Source: Candidatus Nanopelagicales bacterium (GTDB lineage: Bacteria; Actinomycetota; Actinomycetes; S36-B12; UBA10799). From it: DNA of 40,315 nt. Where the stretch lies: contig JAGNDY010000007.1 of assembly GCA_018003655.1 (NCBI GenBank), positions 1-40,315 of the forward strand. Reading direction: 5' to 3'. A program made the translations under genes and the position numbers. The notes under the pieces were generated by a model, which was not told the DNA's origin, ran no database searches, and saw nothing but the letters and a program-made list of their open reading frames with translations. Below, piece by piece: positions 34,510 through 40,315 of the stretch; position 1 is the stretch's first letter, and each line of letters begins with the position of its first letter.

Positions 34510-35073
34510 ATGCGCATCGTCCTTATGGGTCCTCCCGGGGCAGGCAAGGGAACGCAGGCCAAGGTCGTCGCGGAGACGCTGACAATCCCGCACATCTCCA
34601 CCGGTGAGATCTTCCGCGCCAACGTGGGTGCTGGCACTGACCTAGGTGTGGAGGCCAAGAAGTACATGGACAAGGGCGAATACGTGCCCGATTCGGTCAC
34701 CAACGCTATGGTCGCGGATCGACTGGCCCAGCCGGATACCGGCAACGGATTCCTCCTTGACGGCTACCCCCGGACGCTGGAGCAGGTCGCAGAGCTGGAC
34801 GCGATCTTGAACAACCTAGGGACTCCGCTGGAGAAGGTCGTCGAGATCACCGCGAATACCGAGGAAGTCATCACCCGTCTGCTGAACCGGGCAAAACTTG
34901 AGGGCCGCGCCGACGACACCGAAGAGGTCATTCGTCGCCGAATGGAGATCTACGCGGAGCAGACCGAACCACTGACTCGCGTCTATGAGGAAAAGGGCCT
35001 GCTGGTCAAGGTTGACGGGATGGGCACTGTTGAGGAAGTCACCGGTCGGTTGCTGGCGGCGCTCGAATCCTAG
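34510..35073 (+). CDS. adk: Adenylate kinase (short-LID type)
   Basis: 187-residue cytosolic enzyme making 2 ADP from ATP + AMP. P-loop GPPGAGKGTQ (7-16), AMP-binding HISTGEIFR and FLLDGYPRTLEQ, and the short LID (NRAKLEGRADDTEEVIRRRM) without the 27-residue zinc-type insertion seen in Bacillus or E. coli; this short form is usual in actinobacteria. ATG 34510 with AAAGG upstream. Its reading frame continues after the stop straight into a DUF167-like remnant. Confidence 0.96.
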   Translation: MRIVLMGPPGAGKGTQAKVVAETLTIPHISTGEIFRANVGAGTDLGVEAKKYMDKGEYVPDSVTNAMVADRLAQPDTGNGFLLDGYPRTLEQVAELDAILNNLGTPLEKVVEITANTEEVITRLLNRAKLEGRADDTEEVIRRRMEIYAEQTEPLTRVYEEKGLLVKVDGMGTVEEVTGRLLAALES

Positions 35074-35322
35074 ATGCCAGTTGACTCCCCGGGCTTCGCG
35101 AACTGAAGTTGTCAGCGAGGTGGTGGGGAGTCCGAGTCATACCTGCGTATCCGAGTCGTGGCACCGCCAGCGGATGGCGCGGCCAATGCCGAACTACAGA
35201 GGTTGCTGGCCAAGCGCCTTGGTGTCTCCAAATCGGCCATCGGGGTCAGCGATGGAGAGACAGGTCGCCTCAAGACGGTACTGGTGAAACAGCAGGTGGG
35301 TGCGTCTTTACTGCTTCACTAG
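35074..35322 (+). pseudogene. DUF167 (YggU-type) gene interrupted by an in-frame TGA
   Basis: Starting at the ATG immediately after the adk TAG and in the same frame: 10 codons (MPVDSPGFAN), a TGA at 35104-35106, then an open stretch to TAG 35322. The second part clearly has the DUF167 pattern: YLRIRVVAPPADGAANAELQ, LLAKRLGVSKSAI, and GETGRLKTVLV. The first ten residues resemble the V-x-PGA start of the family, so the TGA breaks what was one gene; CGA to TGA would be a single transition. No good start codon exists before the conserved part (a GTG at 35158 would give only the last 54 residues). DUF167 proteins are small and of uncertain function. Confidence 0.7.
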
Positions 35323-35609
35323 CCGCAGACTAGCGAGGGCCATTGCGGCGTGCGGGTTTCCGCTCGGAATCTGCCGATCCTGCCGAGGTCGACCGAACCA
35401 TGATCGATTCTCTCTCCACCGGCCGCTGCGGGAATCTCATCGACGACGGTGATCTCATCTCGGTCCAGCGTCACCTTCGGTGTGTCCACGAACCACTCGT
35501 CGGGTAGGCGGCCCAACAACCAGCTGGCAATCTCGGTTGAAGAGACTGTGGGTGGTTCGCTGACCCGGCCGCGCGGACCGCGAGTCGATGACTGATTGAA
35601 AGGTCCCAT
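35319..35609 (-). CDS. Short hypothetical protein, possibly a truncated gene
   Basis: 96-residue product from ATG 35609 (GGGG 6 nt upstream); a TTG at 35645 is an alternative start. Residues about 23-57 read like a conserved actinobacterial block (STEIASWLLGRLPDEWF, then VTLDRDEITVVDEIP), which I recall only loosely from uncharacterised proteins that continue beyond the point where this one stops. Here the sequence ends soon after RFRAETR with a non-conserved TPQWPSLVCG. Its stop shares the CTAG at 35319-35322 with the stop of the convergent DUF167 remnant. I assign no function. Confidence 0.5.
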   Translation of the reverse strand: MGPFNQSSTRGPRGRVSEPPTVSSTEIASWLLGRLPDEWFVDTPKVTLDRDEITVVDEIPAAAGGERIDHGSVDLGRIGRFRAETRTPQWPSLVCG

Positions 35610-35684
35610 GATGAACCCCAAATGCTGTTGATTAGTTGATTGCAAGAATGTAGCGGTGGGCAGATCTTCCCATTGGGCTTTCGC

Positions 35685-36905
35685 TCAGAGCGATTGAGTT
35701 GTCACCGCGCCTGCAGGCTCGTCGCTAATGCGTGCCCAGCGGAGCGCGAACCCGATAGCGACGAGTGCGAACAGGCCAGCAACGGCGTAGCTGGTCAGGG
35801 CCAGCCAAGATGAGGCCGAGCCTTCTCGGGTGAACTTCCAGAGGAACCTTCGCGCATGGGTGAGCGAGGGCGTAGCCGCGGCGAGGGCGGCCACGCCGGT
35901 GATCCACACAGCTGATCGAAGGTGCTCACGCCTGGCGCGGATCGTGAGGGCCACCAGTATCGCCACCATTGGAACCATCCAGACCCAGTGGTGGACCCAG
36001 GAGATTGGGGAGACCAGTAATCCGACTGTGCCAACTACAGCCGCGGCGATCAGGCGCTCACTGGGCCACCACTGTTTTGCGATTAGCAGACCAGTGACCA
36101 ATATTGCCAGTGCTGCCGTTACCCACACCGCAGTGCTCCATGGTTGTGTCGACAGGCGCGCCAAGTCCCCGGAGATCGCCACGTTCGTCGCAGTGTTGGT
36201 CTCGCCTACCCGGTCGGTTTCGAAGAGGCTGCTTGTCCAGAAGCGCCACTCCTGTGCGGGGCCGAAGAGGGCTCCGATGGCGATTGTCACGCCGAATCCG
36301 ATGGCTGCGCGTCCGGCGGCTGTCCACCGGCGCGTTACCAACATGAAGACGATGAACAGGCCCGGGGTGATCTTGAACCCGGTGGCGATCCCCGTCAGGT
36401 ATCCGCTCCACTTTGACTCGCGCAGAGAGTCGAAAAGCACGGCAAACACGACGATCAGGTTGGTCTGCGCATAGGCGAAGTTGTCGGTGATGGGCTCCAT
36501 GGCGACCGCGACGCTGAAGACGAGCGCGGCGATCTCCCAGGTTGCCCACGAGCGGGCCGGCTCGGTGCCGGCGATCCTAGGAAGGCGGGTCGCGGTCATC
36601 CACGCAATGGCGACCAAGGCCAAGGCATTGATGAGCTCCCAGATGGCTAATCCAAGCCTGAAGGGGATCATCGCGAGTGGGATGAAGAGGGCACCCGCAA
36701 ACGGGGGGTAGGTGAAGGGCAGTGGTCGCGGTCCTACGGAGACGTCGTCGTACAGCGAGCCCCCATGCAGCAATACGTCCGCGCCTCTCCGGTACACAAC
36801 GAAGTCAATGGGGTGGTCAGGGAAGCACAGCCAAATCGTGTACCCGACGGCCACGATTCCCAATACTGCGATGGCGACTTTGCGCAGTGGCGCGTGACTG
36901 GACAC
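35685..36905 (-). CDS. GT87-family (DUF2029) polyprenyl-phosphate-dependent mannosyltransferase-like membrane protein
   Basis: 406-residue integral membrane protein with about ten hydrophobic spans. Near the N-terminus is the GT-C type acidic motif after the first span (HPIDFVVYRRGADVLL, Asp34) followed by GGSLYDD and LPFTYPPFAGALFIPL, the hallmark of the GT87 family that includes mycobacterial mannosyl- and arabinosyltransferases of the cell envelope. It probably transfers a sugar from a polyprenyl-phosphate donor on the outer face of the membrane; donor and acceptor are unknown. GTG start at 36905. Divergent from map with a 58-nt gap. Not part of the normal ribosomal cluster, so an insertion between adk and map. 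Confidence 0.8.
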   Translation of the reverse strand: MSSHAPLRKVAIAVLGIVAVGYTIWLCFPDHPIDFVVYRRGADVLLHGGSLYDDVSVGPRPLPFTYPPFAGALFIPLAMIPFRLGLAIWELINALALVAIAWMTATRLPRIAGTEPARSWATWEIAALVFSVAVAMEPITDNFAYAQTNLIVVFAVLFDSLRESKWSGYLTGIATGFKITPGLFIVFMLVTRRWTAAGRAAIGFGVTIAIGALFGPAQEWRFWTSSLFETDRVGETNTATNVAISGDLARLSTQPWSTAVWVTAALAILVTGLLIAKQWWPSERLIAAAVVGTVGLLVSPISWVHHWVWMVPMVAILVALTIRARREHLRSAVWITGVAALAAATPSLTHARRFLWKFTREGSASSWLALTSYAVAGLFALVAIGFALRWARISDEPAGAVTTQSL

Positions 36906-36951
36906 GCCGAGACGATACCCCTGCCCGTGACGTCCTGCTCCGCTATCTGCC

Positions 36952-36957
36952 TACCCT
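36952..36957 (+). promoter_or_regulatory. -10 element for map, implying a leaderless mRNA
   Basis: TACCCT lies 6 nt before the map ATG, so transcription would begin at or next to the A of the start codon. No Shine-Dalgarno precedes the ATG. The -35 is weak (GTGACG at 36927-36932). Confidence 0.5.
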
Positions 36958-36963
36958 GGTGAC

Positions 36964-37737
36964 ATGTTTCGCCGCGATCGCTTTGAACTCAAAACTCCTG
37001 AGCAGTTTGAGCTCATGCGTCAGGCCGGCGCGGTGGTGGCGCGGGCGCTAGCGGAGATCTCGGCCGCGGTAACTCCGGGCGTGACGACCAAGGAACTCGA
37101 CGCGATTGCCGCGACCTATATCCACGACGCAGGGGCGACGCCTTCGTTCCTGGGCTACCACGGCTACCCGGCGTCAATTTGCGTGTCGGTGAACTCCGAG
37201 GTCGTGCACGGCATCCCAGGACCCAGAGTGCTTGACGACGGTGATCTGGTGTCCGTCGACTGCGGTGCGATCGTTGACGGCTGGCACGGAGATGCCGCAG
37301 TTTCGGTGGCCGTCGGATCCGTTGCGCCGGAGGTCGCAGCGCTATCGGAGGCAACCCGGGCGGCGATGATGGCGGGCATCGGTGCGGCAGTCGCCGGCGG
37401 GCACGTCGGCGATATCGGCGCTGCCGTTGAGTCGAGCATCAGTTCACACGACCATCGCTACGGAATCGTCGTCGACTATGTCGGCCATGGCATCGGCTCG
37501 AGCATGCACATGCCACCCAACGTCCCGAATGTCGGAAAGCGCGGCAAAGGTCCAGAACTCGTCGTCGGGATGGCAGTTGCGATCGAGCCAATGATCACGT
37601 TGGGATCGGCACAGGTGGATGTCCTGGGCGACGACTGGACGGTCGTCACCGAGGATGGACAGTACGCAGCCCACTGGGAGCACACCGTGGCAATCACGGC
37701 CCAAGGCCCGCAGGTACTCACCGTTGCGGCGGACTGA
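36964..37737 (+). CDS. map: Type I methionine aminopeptidase
   Basis: 257-residue cytosolic metallopeptidase that removes initiator Met from nascent proteins. The five metal ligands are visible: Asp99 and Asp110 (SVDCGAIVDGWHGDAAVSV), His175 (VGHGIGSSMHMPP), Glu208 (AIEPMITLG) and Glu239 (HWEHTVAI); His82 (VVHGIPG) is the substrate-side His. The opening FELKTPEQFELMRQAGAVVA is typical, and no N-terminal zinc/SH3 extension is present. The start is ATG 36964, with a -10 box just upstream and no ribosome-binding site. Confidence 0.97.
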   Translation: MFRRDRFELKTPEQFELMRQAGAVVARALAEISAAVTPGVTTKELDAIAATYIHDAGATPSFLGYHGYPASICVSVNSEVVHGIPGPRVLDDGDLVSVDCGAIVDGWHGDAAVSVAVGSVAPEVAALSEATRAAMMAGIGAAVAGGHVGDIGAAVESSISSHDHRYGIVVDYVGHGIGSSMHMPPNVPNVGKRGKGPELVVGMAVAIEPMITLGSAQVDVLGDDWTVVTEDGQYAAHWEHTVAITAQGPQVLTVAAD

Positions 37738-37774
37738 GCGGGTCACCGAAGGTGACGTACGACGCTCTACCCGG

Positions 37775-37813
37775 GGTTCCCACGCCGCCAACGGTGGCGT
37801 AGACTCGGGAACC
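37775..37813. repeat. Interrupted palindrome over the infA promoter
   Basis: GGTTCCC (37775-37781) complements GGGAACC (37807-37813); inside it ACGCCGCC (37782-37789) pairs with GGTGGCGT (37793-37800, one G-U) around AAC. The 6 nt AGACTC (37801-37806) is left unpaired. It spans the -35 and -10 of the infA promoter, so it could be an operator or the terminator of map. Confidence 0.7.
37777..37805 (+). promoter_or_regulatory. Candidate infA promoter
   Basis: TTCCCA (37777-37782), a 17-nt spacer and TAGACT (37800-37805), about 150 nt before infA. Four of six -35 bases match TTGACA, and the -10 fits TAnnnT. Confidence 0.5.
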
Positions 37814-37956
37814 GGTTCGTTGTGGTTTCACCTCTGACTGGCTTACTCCTCACGGAATTGTCCCGCTGGGACGCGTTCGCGAGGAATCAGTCGGCTCGGA
37901 ACCGGAAGGCTCCGCACGACCATCCTTGAATCCAATGAAGGAGCGCTAGTACACGC

Positions 37957-38178
37957 ATGGCCAAGAAGGAAGGTGCCATCGAGCTTGAGGGCACCATCGT
38001 CGAATCGTTGCCGAACGCAATGTTCCGCGTCGAACTCGACAATGGGCACAAGGTGCTGGCGCACATTTCGGGGAAGATGAGGATGCACTACATCCGGATC
38101 CTCCCGGACGATCGAGTAGTTGTAGAGCTATCGCCCTACGATCTCACCCGGGGACGCATCGTCTACCGGTACAAGTAA
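37957..38178 (+). CDS. infA: Translation initiation factor IF-1
   Basis: 73-residue OB-fold factor that blocks the A site during initiation. Sequence nearly invariant: [40 protein letters not shown] and [20 protein letters not shown], ending [11 protein letters not shown] 37957; AAGGAG is upstream at about 14 nt. Followed by rpmJ after 10 nt. Confidence 0.98.
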   Translation: MAKKEGAIELEGTIVESLPNAMFRVELDNGHKVLAHISGKMRMHYIRILPDDRVVVELSPYDLTRGRIVYRYK

Positions 38179-38188
38179 AGGGAAGACG

Positions 38189-38302
38189 ATGAAGGTCCAG
38201 CCAAGCGTCAAGAAGATCTGTGACAAGTGCAAGGTGATCCGTCGCCACGGACGAGTCATGGTGATCTGCGAGAACCCCCGCCACAAGCAACGGCAGGGCT
38301 AA
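38189..38302 (+). CDS. rpmJ: 50S ribosomal protein L36, zinc-binding form
   Basis: 37-residue L36 (bL36), found by translating the gap after infA. It reads [20 protein letters not shown], then [17 protein letters not shown]. The zinc ligands Cys11, Cys14, Cys27 and His32 are all present. ATG 38189 follows AAAGGGAAG. Standard place between infA and rpsM. Confidence 0.97.
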   Translation: MKVQPSVKKICDKCKVIRRHGRVMVICENPRHKQRQG

Positions 38303-38471
38303 GCACGACGAAGAAATAGCAACAACTGAATACGCGACATCCGACCCCGTCCGGGCGCCAATCCGGGAGGACGCCACCCTCGGTGCGAAGGCCGAGGACC
38401 TGCCCAGGCGGGCAGGAGCGATGCCGTGACCGATACCTTCGCCCATTACAGGAAGTAGGAACCGCCTTCAC
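38303..38471 (+). other. Structured spacer between rpmJ and rpsM
   Basis: 169 nt without a gene, with possible stems CCTCGG/CCGAGG (around 38374-38399) and CTGCCC/GGGCAG (around 38400-38416). It is long for this cluster and may hold a leader or promoter for rpsM-rpsK-rpsD-rpoA, but I see no clear -35/-10. Confidence 0.4.
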
Positions 38472-38843
38472 ATGGCACGTTTAGTTGGCGTCGACCTCCC
38501 CCGCGACAAGCGGCTTGAGGTAGCGCTCACCGCGATTTTCGGCATTGGCCGTTCTCGCGCCCGGCAAGCACTCGCAGCGACTGGTGTGGATGGCAACATT
38601 CGCGTCAAGGATCTCCCCGAGCCTGATCTCATCCTGCTTCGCGATTACATCGACGCGAACTTCCAGACCGAGGGTGACCTGCGCCGCGAGGTGCAGGGCG
38701 ACATCCGCCGCAAGGTCGAGATCGGCTCCTACCAAGGCATTCGCCACCGTCGTGGCATGCCAGTTCGTGGGCAACGTACCCACACCAACGCGCGCACTCG
38801 CAAGGGACCGCGCAAGACCGTCGCAGGCAAGAAGAAGGTCTAG
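38472..38843 (+). CDS. rpsM: 30S ribosomal protein S13
   Basis: 123-residue S13 (uS13), a head protein bridging to the 50S. Motifs: [38 protein letters not shown], and the C-terminal [20 protein letters not shown] with [15 protein letters not shown]. Length normal. Confidence 0.97.
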   Translation: MARLVGVDLPRDKRLEVALTAIFGIGRSRARQALAATGVDGNIRVKDLPEPDLILLRDYIDANFQTEGDLRREVQGDIRRKVEIGSYQGIRHRRGMPVRGQRTHTNARTRKGPRKTVAGKKKV

Positions 38844-38917
38844 CGAAAACCCCCTCAGCCAACTAACCCTCGCGGTTGCAGCCGCGAACAAAGACCCACT
38901 CAGGAGAAATCAGGCGA

Positions 38918-39316
38918 ATGCCTCCAGCAAATAAGGGCGCCAAGAAGGTCCGGCGCAAAGAGAAGAAGAACGTGGCCTACGGCCAAGCTCACATCAAGAG
39001 CACGTTCAACAACACGATTGTGTCAATCACCGATCCGTCGGGTGCCGTGGTCGCTTGGTCCTCCAGCGGCCAGGTCGGCTTCAAGGGTTCGCGTAAGTCG
39101 ACCCCGTACGCCGCGCAGCAGGCCGCTGAAGCCGCTGCCCGCCGGGCGATGGAACACGGCATGCGCAAGGTTGACGTGTTTGTGAAAGGTCCCGGCTCAG
39201 GCCGTGAGACTGCGATCCGCTCGCTGCAGGCCACTGGCCTTGAGGTTGGCGCGATCGCCGATGTGACCCCCATTCCACACAATGGCTGCCGCCCTCCCAA
39301 GCGGCGCCGAGTCTGA
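38918..39316 (+). CDS. rpsK: 30S ribosomal protein S11
   Basis: 132-residue S11 (uS11), platform protein near the mRNA exit. Has [40 protein letters not shown] and the end [16 protein letters not shown] start at ATG 38918, which gives the standard basic N-terminus [17 protein letters not shown]; the frame is open upstream to 38876 but nothing conserved is there. Confidence 0.97.
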   Translation: MPPANKGAKKVRRKEKKNVAYGQAHIKSTFNNTIVSITDPSGAVVAWSSSGQVGFKGSRKSTPYAAQQAAEAAARRAMEHGMRKVDVFVKGPGSGRETAIRSLQATGLEVGAIADVTPIPHNGCRPPKRRRV

Positions 39317-39336
39317 GCTGAAGGAGATAGCGAAGG

Positions 39337-39963
39337 ATGGCCCGCTACACCGGCCCGGACTGCAAACGCTGCCGCCGGGAAAAGACAAAACTGTTCCTCA
39401 AGGGTTCCAAGTGCGAGACGGACAAATGTCCGATCGAGAAGCGGCCCTACCCTCCGGGCGAGCACGGTCGTGCCCGCACCAAGGAGAGCGAGTTCCTGCT
39501 GCAGATGCGCGAGAAGCAGAAGTGCGCGCGCATTTACGGCGTCTTGGAGAAGCAGTTCCGCAACTACTACGACGAGGCAAACCGACACCAGGGCAAGACC
39601 GGTGAGAACCTGTTGACCATCCTGGAGAGTCGCCTGGACAACGTCGTGTTCCGCGCCGGGTTCGGCAAGAGCCGCGACATGGCTCGCCAACTTGTCCGTC
39701 ACGGTCACATCACCGTGAACGGCAAGAAGGTCGACATCCCGTCCTACCGCGTGACGCCCAACGACATCGTTGAGGTTCGCAGCAAGTCCCGCGAGATGAC
39801 TCCGTTCGTGGTCGCCCACGCAGAAGCTGACGAGCACACGGTGCCCGGCTGGCTTGAGGTCATCCCCAACCGGATGCGCGTGCTGGTTCACCAACTCCCC
39901 ACCAGGGAACAGATCGACACTCAGGTGCAAGAACAGCTCATCGTCGAGCTCTACTCGAAGTAG
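39337..39963 (+). CDS. rpsD: 30S ribosomal protein S4, zinc-binding (C+) form
   Basis: 208-residue S4 (uS4), a primary 16S rRNA binder involved in accuracy. A four-Cys zinc site is present near the N-terminus: Cys9, Cys12, Cys26, Cys31 (GPDCKRCRRE, SKCETDKCPIEKR). Then PYPPGEHGRARTKESEFLLQ and the S4 domain (ESRLDNVVFRAGFGKSRDMA, RQLVRHGHITVNGKKVDIPS). ATG 39337 with GAAGGAG upstream. Streptomyces and Mycobacterium S4, as I recall, lack the Cys residues. Confidence 0.97.
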   Translation: MARYTGPDCKRCRREKTKLFLKGSKCETDKCPIEKRPYPPGEHGRARTKESEFLLQMREKQKCARIYGVLEKQFRNYYDEANRHQGKTGENLLTILESRLDNVVFRAGFGKSRDMARQLVRHGHITVNGKKVDIPSYRVTPNDIVEVRSKSREMTPFVVAHAEADEHTVPGWLEVIPNRMRVLVHQLPTREQIDTQVQEQLIVELYSK

Positions 39964-40010
39964 TCAGATATCTCGGCGTCAAATAGCGGACGCCGCAGGA
40001 GGGAACAGCC

Positions 40011-40315
40011 GTGCTTATTGCACAACGACCAAGTTTGATCGAACAGTCGGTCTCCGACCACCGATCGAAGTTCATCCTCGAGCCCTTGGAGCCTGGCTTC
40101 GGGTACACGCTCGGTAACTCGATGCGACGCACCCTGCTGTCATCGATCCCGGGGGCTGCGGTCACCGGAATCCGCGTTGACGGTGTCCTGCACGAGTTCT
40201 CGACCATCCCTGGTGTGACCGAAGATGTCGTGGAGATCATCCTCAACATCAAGGAACTCGTCGTCTCTTCCGAGCACGACGAACCAGTTGTGATGTACCT
40301 GCGCAAGGAAGGCCC
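40011..40315 (+). CDS. rpoA: DNA-directed RNA polymerase subunit alpha, 3' truncated by the window
   Basis: First 101 residues of RpoA, starting GTG 40011 with CAGGAGGG upstream. Begins [20 protein letters not shown] and has the dimerisation-domain signature [40 protein letters not shown] and the [15 protein letters not shown] helix. It follows rpsD by 47 nt, as in other alpha operons. The frame is open to the window edge. Confidence 0.97.
   Translation, partial: MLIAQRPSLIEQSVSDHRSKFILEPLEPGFGYTLGNSMRRTLLSSIPGAAVTGIRVDGVLHEFSTIPGVTEDVVEIILNIKELVVSSEHDEPVVMYLRKEG

Noticed and set aside
35104-35106. Selenocysteine codon in the DUF167 gene
   Set aside because: No selenocysteine insertion structure or family precedent is visible; a nonsense mutation or sequence error is simpler.

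Overview
The window is a roughly 62% GC segment (estimated by eye) of an actinobacterial chromosome (phylum Actinomycetota, probably class Actinomycetes). It carries the classical translation and transcription superloci in the usual order. Actinobacterial signs are the HadA/HadB dehydratase pair next to murB, aspC and tRNA-Trp upstream of secE-nusG; RpoB and SecY termini that closely resemble the Streptomyces proteins as I remember them; short-LID adenylate kinase; many GTG starts; and TAnnnT-type -10 boxes. Ribosomal protein S4 is the zinc-binding (four-Cys) form, unlike the Cys-less S4 I recall for Streptomyces and Mycobacterium, so a less-studied lineage is likely. I cannot name genus or species.

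Layout: (1) 1-2404, fatty-acid type reductase (partial), hadA, hadB and murB on +. (2) 2460-3665, an aspartate-type aminotransferase on -. (3) 3839-8033, tRNA-Trp, secE, nusG, rplK, rplA, rplJ, rplL, with an L10-type leader and attenuator before rplJ and unusual post-stop repeats after rplK and rplL. (4) 8034-15906, a strong terminator, a promoter, rpoB and rpoC. (5) 15907-18559, a non-ribosomal insert: a YtcJ-like amidohydrolase and a small Pro/Gln-rich DUF4190-like membrane protein, bounded by long hairpins. (6) 18724-23397, str operon promoter, rpsL, rpsG, fusA, tuf, then a terminator. (7) 23595-35073, S10 and spc operons fused into one run of 23 ribosomal protein genes (rpsJ to rplO), then secY and adk, with many 1- or 4-nt stop/start overlaps. 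(8) 35074-36905, a degraded accessory patch: a DUF167 (YggU) remnant interrupted by TGA, a short convergent unknown ORF and a GT87-like membrane glycosyltransferase on -. (9) 36964-40315, map, infA, rpmJ, rpsM, rpsK, rpsD and the start of rpoA.

Together these genes make ribosomal subunits, RNA polymerase, elongation factors and the Sec channel. The control logic visible in the sequence is promoters ahead of trnW/secE, rpoB, rpsL, adk, map and infA, an L10 leader with terminator, and hairpins separating transcription units.

I found no phage, transposon, CRISPR, toxin-antitoxin or secondary-metabolite system, and nothing that amounts to a new biological system. The oddities worth a second look are the 25-residue acidic tandem repeats in NusG, matched post-stop repeats behind rplK and rplL, the TGA-broken DUF167 gene in frame with adk, the palindrome over the infA promoter, and the low-complexity tails on L10 and S3.
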